Assembly (NCBI GenBank): GCA_029449245.1
Contig: JANATF010000001.1
Coordinates: forward strand, 3,844,001-3,908,000
Length of the DNA: 64,000 bases
Reading direction: 5' to 3'
Source of the DNA: Mortierella alpina
Lineage: Eukaryota; Mortierellomycota; Mortierellomycetes; Mortierellales; Mortierellaceae
The notes under the pieces are model-generated. The model saw only the letters and a list, made by a program, of their open reading frames with translations, did not search any database and had not been told where the DNA came from. This document shows, one piece after another, positions 40,973-50,232 of the stretch (positions within the stretch are counted from its first letter, which is position 1; each line of letters begins with the position of its first letter). The translations under genes and the position numbers were made by a program.

Positions 40973-41380
40973 AATTCCGCTCTGAGAACTGGTCTGGCGG
41001 ATTGGTTGGTAAATCTGAGCACAGCCACGATGGGAGCCTTTGGGGACCGAGGACCATCACGCTGGTCAAGTAGGGTGCGAATGGATCTAGCTTCTATTTA
41101 ACCCTCCGAGAATGCCTCCGCACGTTATAAGAGCTGCATCGCCCCGGAGTGTGCACCTTTTACGCAGCCAAGACCTGGGGGTCATCTCTGAGTTCTTGAG
41201 AGCAGGGATATTCCTTCCAGCTCCGTGTATTCAACCTTCAGTATAGTGCTACTTTCGCCGAGACACTGCATCTCTGGGAACGTCCTACTCCAAGAAAGAT
41301 CACTTTTGGTGTTAGTAAAAGCTGGCAGTTAACGTAAGGCCCTGCAGATCTATGCTATAGTGCAGAGCCCAAGCCCTCTT
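40973..41380. other. Unassigned sequence in repeat island
   Basis: No coding region or clear repeat seen in the 400 bp between the hairpin element and the inverted-repeat flank. Confidence 0.4.
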
Positions 41381-41540
41381 CAGCATCACTCTTTTCGTAC
41401 TTCCAGTATGCGTGTAGGCTGAGCAATGGGTCAGGAAAATCATGGCAGCAAGGCCGTACCAAAAAATCGTACCGGTTCAAGAATGAACGGCGATGGTACG
41501 GTTCCCTATTCAGGCACAGGCACGGTTTGATTTCCTGCAG
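41381..41540 (+). repeat. Left inverted flank of the second satellite array
   Basis: About 160 bp matching, in reverse complement, 44541-44697. Shared blocks include GTAGGCTGAG, ATCATGGCAGCAAGG, GTACC.AAAAATCGT, GTTCAAGAATGAAC and GGTACGGTTCCCTATTC.GG. It ends where the satellite units begin. Confidence 0.8.
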
Positions 41541-44300
41541 AAATTGGCAAGATTCGCGTTAAACAATTTGCCATCGCAAAGAGCCTTACTCTGGGTGAAA
41601 AGGTCGATTCCGCAACTCAGATGGTGAAAATGAGTAAACCAAGAAAGCATTGCCTGGCATGATGCAGCACGCTCCCGAGGCTCGAAAAAAGCCGATGGAA
41701 TGAGCAAGCGCCAAAAAAAACTCAATTCGCAAACTGAGGGCAGACGACTAACGAGACCGCTATGACAGAGAGCCTTGGGTACTACAAATGGCACCAAATG
41801 GCTACCTGGTGCCCCGGGTAGCAGTACTAGGCACTGAACGCGACCCGCAAGGACTCTGTGGCGCGCTGCATGGTGTTTATACAGCAGTATATGTACTTTT
41901 GCATAGTGCACAAACCTAAATTAAGCACTGGCCCACTATGCCTGAGTTGCCATACACCTGCATATAACCGCATGGCGCGTCTCATTGGCCTATTGGGGCC
42001 AGTTCTTGGGAATGCCCCACGACTAGTGCCGAAACGTTTATAATACGATACTACCGGTACGGCGGGCTTGTCCAGAGCGAGCTCGATCGTCCGAGCTGCT
42101 TGAATTGCATTTATAAACAGATTCAAGAATCTGCAAGATTGGCCATTGCAAAAGTCCCAGGTTGGATTTTGTGAATGAGTCGACTCCGCAACGAAGATTG
42201 CGAAGATGAGTAAACCAAGAAAAGCGTGCCGGGCGTGATGCAGCGCACTCCCAGGGCTCAAGAAATAAGGATATATTGATCAGGCGCCAAAAACTGTGCT
42301 AGCAAGGTCGCCTTCCGAAGCTGAGGTCCGATGCTATCAGAGAGCCTTTGGAGCCGCAATGGCTTTAGAAGGCTACTTGGTCGTCCGGGCAGTGGTGCCA
42401 GACACCCTACGCGATCCAGTAGGACTCTGTGGCGCGCTGCATTGTGATTATACAGCAGTATATGTCAGTTTGCACAGCGCAGAAACCTAAAAAACGCACT
42501 GGTCGCTGTGCCTGAGATCCACAGGCACCCGCATATGAGCCTTAGCAACCATATGGCGCCTCTCATTGGCTGATCAGGGTCTGTTCTTGCAGATGCCCAT
42601 CGACTAGTGCCGACATGCTTATAATGCGATACTACCGGCACGGTGGGCTTGTCCAGAGCGAGCTCGATCGTCCGAGCTGCTTGAATTGCATTTATAAACA
42701 GATTCAAGAATCCGCAAGTTTGGCCATTGCAAAAGTCCCAGGCTGGCTTTTGTGAATGAGTCGACTCCGCAACGCAGATTGCGAAGATGAGCAAACCAAG
42801 AAAACAGTGCCGGGTGAGATGCACCACTCTCCCTGGGCTCGAGAAAAGTGGATGGAATGATCAGGCGTCAAAAATCCTCATTAGCAAAGTCGCCTTCCAA
42901 AGCTGAGGTCAGACGATCAATATCAGTGAGAGAAAGCCCTAGGGGATGCAATGGTTACCGATGGCTATCGGGTGGCCTGGGTAGCGGTGCCAGGCACTCA
43001 ATGCGATCTGCTATGACTCTCTGGCGCGCTGCATGGTGTTTATAAAGCATTATATGTGATTTTGCACAGCGCATAAACCTAAAAAAAAGCACGGGCGCAC
43101 TGTGCTTGAGATTTCAGGCACCTGCATATGGACCATAGCATCCATATGGCGCCTCTTATTGACCGATCAGGGCTGGTTCTTGCAAATGCTCGTCGACTAG
43201 TGCCGAAATGCGTATAATGCGACACTGACGGTATGGTTGGTTTGTCCAGAGTGAGCTCGATCGTCCGTGCTGCTTGAATCGCAATTATAATCAAGAATCT
43301 GCAAGATTCACCATCGCAAAGGTCCCAGGTTGGCTTTTGCGAATGGGTCGATTCCGCAACGTAGATTGTAAAGATGAACAAACCAAGAAAAGAGTGCCGA
43401 GCGTTATGCACCACACTCTGAGGACTCGAGAAAAGTAGATGGAATGATAAGGCGCCAAAAAAACTGAATTAGCAAAGTCGCCCTCCAAAGCTGAGGTCAG
43501 ATGCTTAAAGCGAGCCCTGGGAGCCGCAATGTCTCTCAAAGGCTACCGGGTGGTCCAGCCAGCGGTGCCAGACACTCAGTGCAATCTGCGAAGACTCTCC
43601 GGTGCGCTGCATGGTGTTTATACAGCATTATATGTAGTTTTGCACAACGCACAAACCTAAAAAGTGCACTGGCCCACTGTGCCTGGGTTCCCATGCACTT
43701 GCATATGGGCCATAGCATCCATATGGCGCCTCTTATTGGCCGATCAGACCCGCATCTTGTAGATGTGGTCGACTAGTGGCGAAATGCTTATAATACTATA
43801 CTGCCGGTACGGTGGGCTTGTTCAGAGCGAGCTCGATCGTCCGAGCCGCTTGAATCGCAATTATAACCAATTTCTGGAATCGGTAGCATTCGCTGTCGCA
43901 AAAGGTCCCACTCTTGGTATTTAACAATTTATTTCAGTTCAAAGGTGAAAGGGCCGATTCCGCAACCCAGATCGTGAAGATGAGTAAACCAAGAAAACAG
44001 TCCCTGACCTGATGCAGCACGCTCCCGAGGCTCGAGAAAAGTCGATGGAATGAGCAGGCGTCAAAAAAATCCATCCGCAAACTGAGGGCAGACGGATGAT
44101 GAACGAGACTGCTAAGACAGAGAGCCCTTGGGTATTACAAATGGCACCAAATGGCCACCTGGTGCCCCGGGTAGCAGCACCAGGCACTGAACGCGATCCG
44201 CAAGGACTCTGTGGTGCGGCATGATGTTTCTGTAGTATTATATATATGTTTGCATAGCGCACAAACTTAACAAAATAGCCTGACCCGCTGTGCCTGAGCT
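41541..44300 (+). repeat. Second, diverged satellite array (about five units)
   Basis: Five plus-oriented units related to the repeat at 1-3470. The landmark around GCTGCATGGTGTTTATACAGC recurs near 41870, 42437, 43027, 43607 and, degenerate, 44215, giving periods of about 570-610 bp. The conserved core GAGCGAGCTCGATCGTCCG is present in four units and with changes in the fifth. These units differ from one another far more than the units in the first array do. Short open frames are by-products of the repeat. Confidence 0.85.
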
Positions 44301-44319
44301 ACAGTTTTATGTGCGTGCG

Positions 44320-44411
44320 ATTGCCGTTCATTCTTGAACAGGTACGATTTTTTGGTACGGTCTTGCTGCCATGATCTTCACTGACCCACTGTTCAGCCTA
44401 CACGAATGCTA
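44320..44411 (-). repeat. Partial extra copy of the right inverted flank
   Basis: About 90 bp sharing GTTCATTCTTGAAC, TACGATTTTTTGGTACGG and TTGCTGCCATGATCTTCA with 44541-44697, in the same orientation, with about 130 bp of unrelated sequence between the two. Confidence 0.75.
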
Positions 44412-44540
44412 CAACCACACAAACAGTAGTTCTGGAGAGGGCCTGGATGAAACTCTATATCTGGAGACCGATAAGGCGCCGGATCAGGTATTGAGCTCGC
44501 AGCAGAGACGAATGATTAAAGCGACTCTCCCAGCTTCGCG

Positions 44541-44697
44541 GGATATCAAACCGTGCTTGTGCCCGAATAGGGAACCGTACCAACGCTGTTCATTCTTGAA
44601 CATGCACGATTTTTAGGTACAGCCTTGCTGCCATGATCTTCAATTACCCACTACTCAGCCTACGCGCACGCTAAAACTTCACAAAGAGTGATGCTAT
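44541..44697 (-). repeat. Right inverted flank of the second satellite array
   Basis: Reverse-complement match of 41381-41540, placing the five satellite units between inverted repeats about 3.0 kb apart. Confidence 0.8.
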
Positions 44698-45229
44698 TGA
44701 GTGCCTGGGCACAGCTCCCCAGCATCAACTTAGTGAGACGCTCAGAACATTCGTCTCTATTGAGAGTCCAGTATACTTGATCCAACACGCTACGAGTCTA
44801 TAGTTGGATGACCAGCTTCAAGCTCATTCGAACACCTATTCTTGTGCTCTCGCATGCCTCCAGAAGACAGAAATGATCAGGACGAAGTGATTTTTTTTAT
44901 TTAGCGGCTCGAAACGTGGTTTAGGGCTGAAGAGTGGTATTGAGGGAAGCGACAGGAACTGGATAATTGTGGCAGAGGCAGAAGAGGGGGGAAAATGGTG
45001 CATGGCAGAAGAGTGGACATTGATCTTAGAGAAGCATACAGACATGGTGCCGTAGAACGGCGCCCTCTGAAGAACACTAAAATGTACATATTGCTTCAAA
45101 AAGTGCTGTAGGAGACAGATGGCAGAGGCTCTGGGCAAGTTCAACAGGAACTCTAGCGCAACATCTAATCAACGTATGATAGCACCAATACACGACCATG
45201 TTGATTACTTAGAAATAGAAATCGTCGGC
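44698..45229. other. Unassigned sequence in repeat island
   Basis: About 530 bp; short open frames on both strands without recognisable domain. No gene is supported. Confidence 0.4.
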
Positions 45230-45885
45230 TCCCCGTGTGCTATCGCAACCAATACCTACCACCGCTTCCTTGATACCAGTGTTACCCAGTCATCATACCC
45301 TGATCATCGTGCCATTACAAGGAGGAGTGTTACACTGCGTCTTTTCGCAACTGGTGAATTGTTTCTGAAAAGGAATGATCGCATTGGCACGGCGTGCAGC
45401 AGTGCTGTAGGCAGTGTAACCCATGAAAGATATATGGCTGTTCTGAAGGCACTTGCAACTCTCAAGCCAGCATGCATGTCTACGAGGCAGCCTTCGTTCT
45501 TGTAGGTGTGCTTTAGATCCCTCTCGCTCGTATACATGTGCAAATTCAGAAAAAAGACGAGCCGCACTTCATAATCTAGCGCAGGAGGATGTATATAGCA
45601 CACGGTTGTTTTCCTGCTCGGCCATGATACGTGAAGAGCAACTATTAGTGTGTAGGCCAATGCCTCATTTGTATTAGCAGATATGAACGGCGGTGCTTCT
45701 GCTCGCTAGTAGTACCAGATCTTCTAGGGTTACCCAATATCGTTTTCAGTAGGAGCTACCTTCATTTCCGTTTCTTTCGACAAAAAATGGCACAATGACT
45801 CTGAAAGTAAGTCCTCGTCAAATACTCATCTTCACCGTTATCCCCAAGCCAAAATGAAGCAATTCACCCTCGTCTCGCCGAGCGG
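45230..45885 (+). repeat. Dispersed repeat R2, copy 1
   Basis: About 650 bp matching 47790-48450 in the same orientation. Shared blocks are ACCCAGTCATCA, CTACGAGGCAGCCTT, TAGGAGCTACCTTCA, CACCGTTATCCCCAAGCCAA and TTCACCCTC.TCT. Divergence looks like about a quarter of positions by eye. A 128-codon plus-strand frame at 45119-45505 overlaps it but is not conserved in the other copy. Confidence 0.75.
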
Positions 45886-46400
45886 TAATATCACAATATC
45901 AAGTTATTCTGACATGTATCTGGCAAAAAGATAGAATGACATGCATGTTAGAATATATAGAAAGACGTTAAACTGACATAAAACGATGGTGCTGTCAGAA
46001 CAACTAAATTGACATGTCATGTCATATTATCTTTTATCTTTTTCGCACCCCCGTGTATGATCTTTTCACCTAAGAAAAATTATATACACACCCGTGTGCA
46101 TGTATGTTCTTCCAGAGGCCGAGCGGTTTTCCCGGCGAAGATAAAATGACTGTACTGTCAGAATACTTAAAATGACATGAATGTCATATTAACAATTCTG
46201 CTCAAAAAGTACCTTTGCTGACATTGCAAAAACGATAAACTGACATGCCGAGATGTCAGTTTATCTTTTGAACTTCAGGATAATATGACATTGACTGTCA
46301 TAATATCCTGACTGGAAAAAGATATACTGACATGGCCATTCTGCATGCATGGCAGAATATCTTTTGAGATTCAGGATAATATGACATTCTTTTTGAAGGA
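45886..46400. repeat. TGACAT/GATA hairpin elements, copies B and C
   Basis: Several palindromes. One is perfect: GATAAACTGACAT pairs with ATGTCAGTTTATC around 46232-46264 with a 6-nt loop. Others are TTGACATGTCATGTCATATT near 46010, GTCAGAATACTTAAAATGAC near 46165, and AAAAGATATACTGACATG near 46320. The 46140-46395 part parallels 40742-40972 module by module. Confidence 0.8.
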
Positions 46401-46619
46401 AAATCCACCTAAAGAACCATTCTAACGCATTGTTTTGGCCTGTGCCTATGACGAAAGCCTTTGGATAGTGAGGGTATGCACTGATACTGGTCGAGAGTAG
46501 GGTGTGACGTCCAAGGACATAGATCTATAGCTTACCATCGTTTCAACTGCTTTACAAGCTGCTGTCGCACATTTTACACAGGTTGCAGTATAAATATCGT
46601 GGTGATTGTTTTTTTCCCT
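46401..46619. other. Unassigned sequence
   Basis: About 220 bp between the hairpin cluster and the minisatellite; nothing recognised. Confidence 0.4.
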
Positions 46620-47095
46620 TGAGTGAAGGATACAAGTATGGAAAAGTCAACACTTCTCTTGCGTGGAGGGAATAGTCATGAGAATGTTTTTTTTTTCCCT
46701 TGCGTGGAGGGGGATAGCGGTGGAAAAGTTCAACATTTCTCTTACATGGCGTGAAAGCCTAGAAAAGTTGAAGATTTCTCTTACATGGCATGGACAAGTT
46801 CAACTTTTCTCTTACATGGCGTGAAAGCCTAGAAAAGTTGAAGATTTCTCTTACTTGGCATGGACAAGTTCAACTTTTCTCTTACATGGCGTGAAAGCCT
46901 AGAAAAGTTGAAGATTTCTCTTACATGGCATGGACAAGTTCAACTTTTCTCTTACATGGCGTGAAAGCCTAGAAAAGTTGAAGATTTCTCTTACATGGCA
47001 TGGACAAGTTCAACTTTTCTCTTACATGGCGTGAAAGCCTTAGAAACGTTGAAGATTTCTCTAACATGGCATGGACAAGTTCAACATTTCCCTTG
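46620..47095 (+). repeat. 70-bp minisatellite with internal inverted repeat
   Basis: ATGGCGTGAAAGCC recurs at 46745, 46815, 46885, 46955 and 47025, exactly 70 bp apart, and degenerate copies reach back to about 46620. Each unit carries GAAAAGTTGAA and its complement TTCAACTTTTC separated by about 25 bp, so each unit can fold on itself. The units are nearly identical, which suggests recent amplification. Confidence 0.93.
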
Positions 47096-47100
47096 CGATT

Positions 47101-47147
47101 ATGCGCCTCTCCACAGGTGCATGTACGGAGAGGTGCGGCAGCGCCAT

Positions 47148-47181
<34 letters not shown>
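47101..47181 (+). repeat. Small hairpin followed by A32 tract
   Basis: GCGCCTCTCC and GGAGAGGTGCG flank a 14-nt loop at 47103-47137, followed by an unbroken run of A from 47150 to 47181. This could be the tail of a retroposed RNA or simple slippage; no Pol III boxes were recognised. Confidence 0.6.
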
Positions 47182-47183
<2 letters not shown>

Positions 47184-47789
47184 TATATTTAAAAGAGGCT
47201 ACCTGTGAGGGGAAAACTCCTCGTTATGTCGTTATTTTACCTTGAGTGAGTAGAGATGTCTTTTGTTCATCTTGTGGTTTTTTTTATAACAATAATGTAG
47301 CAAATAGTTCTACGTAAAGTTGATCATTGGCCACATCGTCAGATAGAATGGATATGCTCACACTTACCACGCCCCAGCGGTCAATGGACTACAGCAAGCA
47401 ACATACTATCACGTACCAATTTGCGCTACAATTTGAGTCAGCAATAAGTAGACTGGTAGAGTGTTCATGGAAGTAGGGGGTCTACTGTTTCTTTCCGTGG
47501 CGTGAAAAGTGGCGAAACAGCTGCAAAGAGCAATAATGTAAAACGTGAAGGGAATGGAGATGAAATGCCAGGGCAAGCCGCGATAGAGAGACATAGAATG
47601 CACCCAAAGAAGACCCCCAGTGCATCAAGAATTGCTGGAAGAGAGAGTGTGACGCGGATGAGGGACGTACAAGCAGTGGACAAATGTATTAGCCCTTCCC
47701 AGTGTGACATCAAGCAAGTTGTGATAGAACTAAACGCTACAGTGCTCATCACGTAGGGACAGAAACCGACGGCAGCCTCCTATCAGTCC
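47182..47789. other. Unassigned sequence in repeat island
   Basis: AT-rich, short open frames only, no domain. No gene is supported. Confidence 0.4.
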
Positions 47790-48450
47790 TATACAACGGT
47801 AGCAACTGATTCCAACCCTAGCTTCTTTGGTGCCAGCATAACCCAGTCATCAATGCGTATATTTCCAATATGCTAACAAGAAGAGGTGGGTTGACTATCG
47901 CACTGCTGCCATTCATTCACAATTGGATCATATCAGGAATGTTGCGCTTATATGGCGCGCGGCAGTGATGCAGTCAGTGCACCTTACAAAAGAAATATAG
48001 ACATTCTAAAGGTACCACTCTCACACTAGCACGCCTATCTACGAGGCAGCCTTTGTGTTTGTGTTCGTATGTGTGCTTTAAACGCCCCTCGCTTGGATAC
48101 ATATGCAATCTAAGAGAAAAGAAAGTTGCCTCTTCACAAACTAGCGTAAAAAAGAGAGGATATAGCACGCAGTTGTTACCCTGCTTGTACAGGATGCGTG
48201 AAGAGCAGCAGCTATTCGTATGGACGTCAACGCCTCATTTGTAATAGTAGATACAGACGGCATATGCTTCTACTTCCTCGCATCGCCAGATCTAGGGCTG
48301 CGAAATACCGCGTTTCGGTAGGAGCTACCTTCAGTTCCGTTTCATTCGAGAGGAGATGGCACTGCGATTCTGAAAATAATTCCTTGTCATATACACGTCT
48401 CCACCGTTATCCCCAAGCCAAAAAGAAGCCATTTCACCCTCATCTAGATG
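47790..48450 (+). repeat. Dispersed repeat R2, copy 2
   Basis: Direct repeat of 45230-45885 (blocks given there). Like copy 1, it is followed immediately by TGACAT hairpins, so the R2 body and the hairpin cluster probably form one larger element. Confidence 0.75.
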
Positions 48451-48602
48451 AAGTCATGTCATATTATCAGGTTATTCTGACTTTTGAGCATGTCATTCTA
48501 TCTTTTGGGCAATGTCATTTTAAGAAAAAAAAACAGCTTTCTGACTTATTCTGACATCATGTCAGAATACTTAAAATGACATGTCATGTCAGTTTATCTT
48601 TT
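48451..48602. repeat. TGACAT/GATA hairpin element, copy D
   Basis: Contains the perfect palindrome TATTCTGACAT/ATGTCAGAATA (about 48548-48570) and ATGACATGTCATGTCAGTTT, ending TTATCTTTT where the MITE at 48603 is inserted. Confidence 0.8.
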
Positions 48603-49028
48603 GGGAGAACCTATTCGGCAACCCGGGTTGTCAATATTGCATGACAACCCACGCACGAAACCCATGTAAACTACTTTTTTACTCTGCTGCTTCAAAAGTA
48701 ACGATGGAGACGCCAAAATACATCAGAACACGTCTCTTCGCGCTGTCTCTCTGTTGACAATCCTTAAGTTGCTTTCAGGCCGCTACTCGTATGAAGAAAT
48801 CACTTTTTTGAGCGTGGAGGGATGGTAGGAGTAGATATTTGGAAACAAGCGTGCAGTAATGGGGCTAGGGACGTCGGGCGTCGTGGCCAACGTGAAAAAA
48901 GAGGAATTGTATTAAGAGAATCGCCGTTGGCGAGAAGAAAAAGAAAAATGACTTTGTGTGGGTTTTGTAGGAGGTTGCCATGCAATATTGACAACCCAGG
49001 TTGCCGAATAGGTTCTCCCTTATCTTTT
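48594..49028. mobile_element. 417-bp Mutator-like MITE with 9-bp target duplication
   Basis: The element body is 48603-49019. Its ends are inverted repeats of at least 46 bp with two mismatches, beginning GGGAGAACCTATTCGGCAAC. The flanks are TTATCTTTT at 48594-48602 and TTATCTTTT at 49020-49028. A 9-bp duplication with long TIRs is the signature of the Mutator/MULE superfamily. There is no transposase frame inside, so it is non-autonomous. It sits 50 bp beyond the 3' end of the tRNA-Phe gene. Confidence 0.88.
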
Positions 49029-49078
49029 CCCCGGTTTTCCACCAAGGCTCAGTAAAAAGGAGAATCGGCAAAAGTAAT

Positions 49079-49103
49079 TGCGACTTGTGTGGATTGAACA
49101 CAC

Positions 49104-49144
<41 letters not shown>

Positions 49145-49151
49145 AAGTCGC
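49079..49151 (-). tRNA. tRNA-Phe (anticodon GAA)
   Basis: Minus-strand 73-nt cloverleaf without intron: acceptor GCGACTT/AAGTCGC fully paired, D stem GCTC/GAGC, anticodon stem TCAGA/TCTGA with loop CTGAAGA (anticodon GAA), variable AGGTC, T stem GTGTG/CACAC with loop TTCAATC, discriminator A. All stems pair perfectly, so it should be functional. Confidence 0.95.
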
Positions 49152-49279
49152 TTTCAGCCAATAAGATTGTACCTGTAAAATCTGGAATTTCAGGAGCTAG
49201 ATAAACAACAAACCACATGATTTACGTCTATGTCACGTTCTACGTGCACTTAGAGAGAGGTATACGCGTATACGCGCTT

Positions 49280-49287
49280 TATAAAAA
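49280..49287 (+). promoter_or_regulatory. TATA-like box upstream of FAHD1
   Basis: TATAAAAA begins 56 bp before the FAHD1 start codon, in an otherwise GC-richer context. Confidence 0.5.
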
Positions 49288-49335
49288 AAAAAAAGTCGCG
49301 CAATTTCGAGTGCTGGATCCTCTTCTGACCACGAC

Positions 49336-50101
49336 ATGGCTTCGCGCAACTTCATCCAGACGGGCCGCAAGATTGTCGCCATTGGCCGTAACTTCAGTGA
49401 GCATGCCAAGGAGCTGGGCAACGCTGTCCCCAAGACCCCCTTCTTTTTCCTAAAGCCGACATCATCTTACATCTCCAATGGCCAGAACATCGAGGTTCCT
49501 CAAGGATGTGAAGTTCATCACGAAGTGGAGCTTGGAGTGGTCATCGGCAAGGACGGTCGTGACATCTCTGCCAAGGATGCCCACAGACATATTGCAGGAT
49601 ACACCTTGGCGTTGGACATGACAGCCCGCAATTTGCAGGAGATTGTCAAAAAGCAAGGGCTGCCCTGGAGTGCTGCCAAAGGTTACGACACCTTCACGCC
49701 TATCGGTGATTTCATCCCCAAGGAGCGCATCCCAGATACCAACAACGTTGATCTGTCGCTCAAGATCGATGGGGTCACCAAGCAGAATGGAAACACGCGT
49801 GACATGATATTCAAGTATGGACTTTTTCCCTTTGAATGACAGCTTCGCCTCAACCCGAGACCAATGTCGAGGTAACAATGTTGCGACTCCTCTCTCCAAT
49901 CCATTGCATAGGATCCCCGCACTTGTCGAGTATGTCTCCTCAATTATGAAGTTGCAGGAGGGCGATGTCATCTTGACCGGCACTCCTTCCGGCGTAAGTC
50001 GCGTCAATCCAGGCGAGACTGTGACATGCGAGCTTGCCACAGAAGGCAAGATTCTTTCGCAATTGCGATTTCCTGTTGTCGACCGTCCTCGTAAAGCCTA
50101 G
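49336..50101 (+). CDS. FAHD1: Fumarylacetoacetate hydrolase-domain protein (FAHD1-type acylpyruvase/oxaloacetate decarboxylase)
   Basis: Exons 49336-49814 and 49912-50101 give 222 residues, the usual length for FAHD1 (human 224). Visible family signatures are the opening KIVAIGRNFSEHAKELGN, PFFFLKPTSSY, the metal-ligand block HHEVELGVVIGK, GYTLALDMTARNLQ, PWSAAKGYDTFTPIGDF and, across the intron, ILTGTPSGVSRVNPGE. Members are Mg/Mn enzymes of mitochondria and cytosol that cleave acylpyruvates or decarboxylate oxaloacetate; which activity dominates here is not decidable from sequence. A TATA box lies 56 bp upstream and a poly(A) signal 24 nt downstream. The 3' end converges on the LIM gene, whose stop is 131 bp away. 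Confidence 0.94.
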
Positions 50102-50124
50102 ACACGCGATGAAAACAGACAGGC

Positions 50125-50130
50125 AATAAA
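50125..50130 (+). promoter_or_regulatory. Poly(A) signal AATAAA of FAHD1
   Basis: AATAAA 24 nt past the stop, in the context CAATAAACG, identical to that after RRP42. Confidence 0.6.
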
Positions 50131-50232
50131 CGCACGAGAATTGCATTTATTATCTTTGCTCCTTGCGAGTTGTGACCCAGAAGAGGGGGTTGTATGTATA
50201 TCGATGATCAGACCGACGAAAGAGCGGCTGCG

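Noticed and set aside
45119-45505. 128-codon plus-strand frame in repeat R2
   Set aside because: The second R2 copy does not keep this frame, and no domain is seen; it is more likely repeat DNA.
47101-47181. SINE with a poly(A) tail
   Set aside because: There is an A32 tract and a hairpin, but no Pol III A/B boxes and no target duplication could be recognised, so only a repeat is reported.
40742-48602. CRISPR-like array
   Set aside because: The spaced palindromes are degenerate, irregularly spaced and in a eukaryotic genome; there are no cas-type genes.
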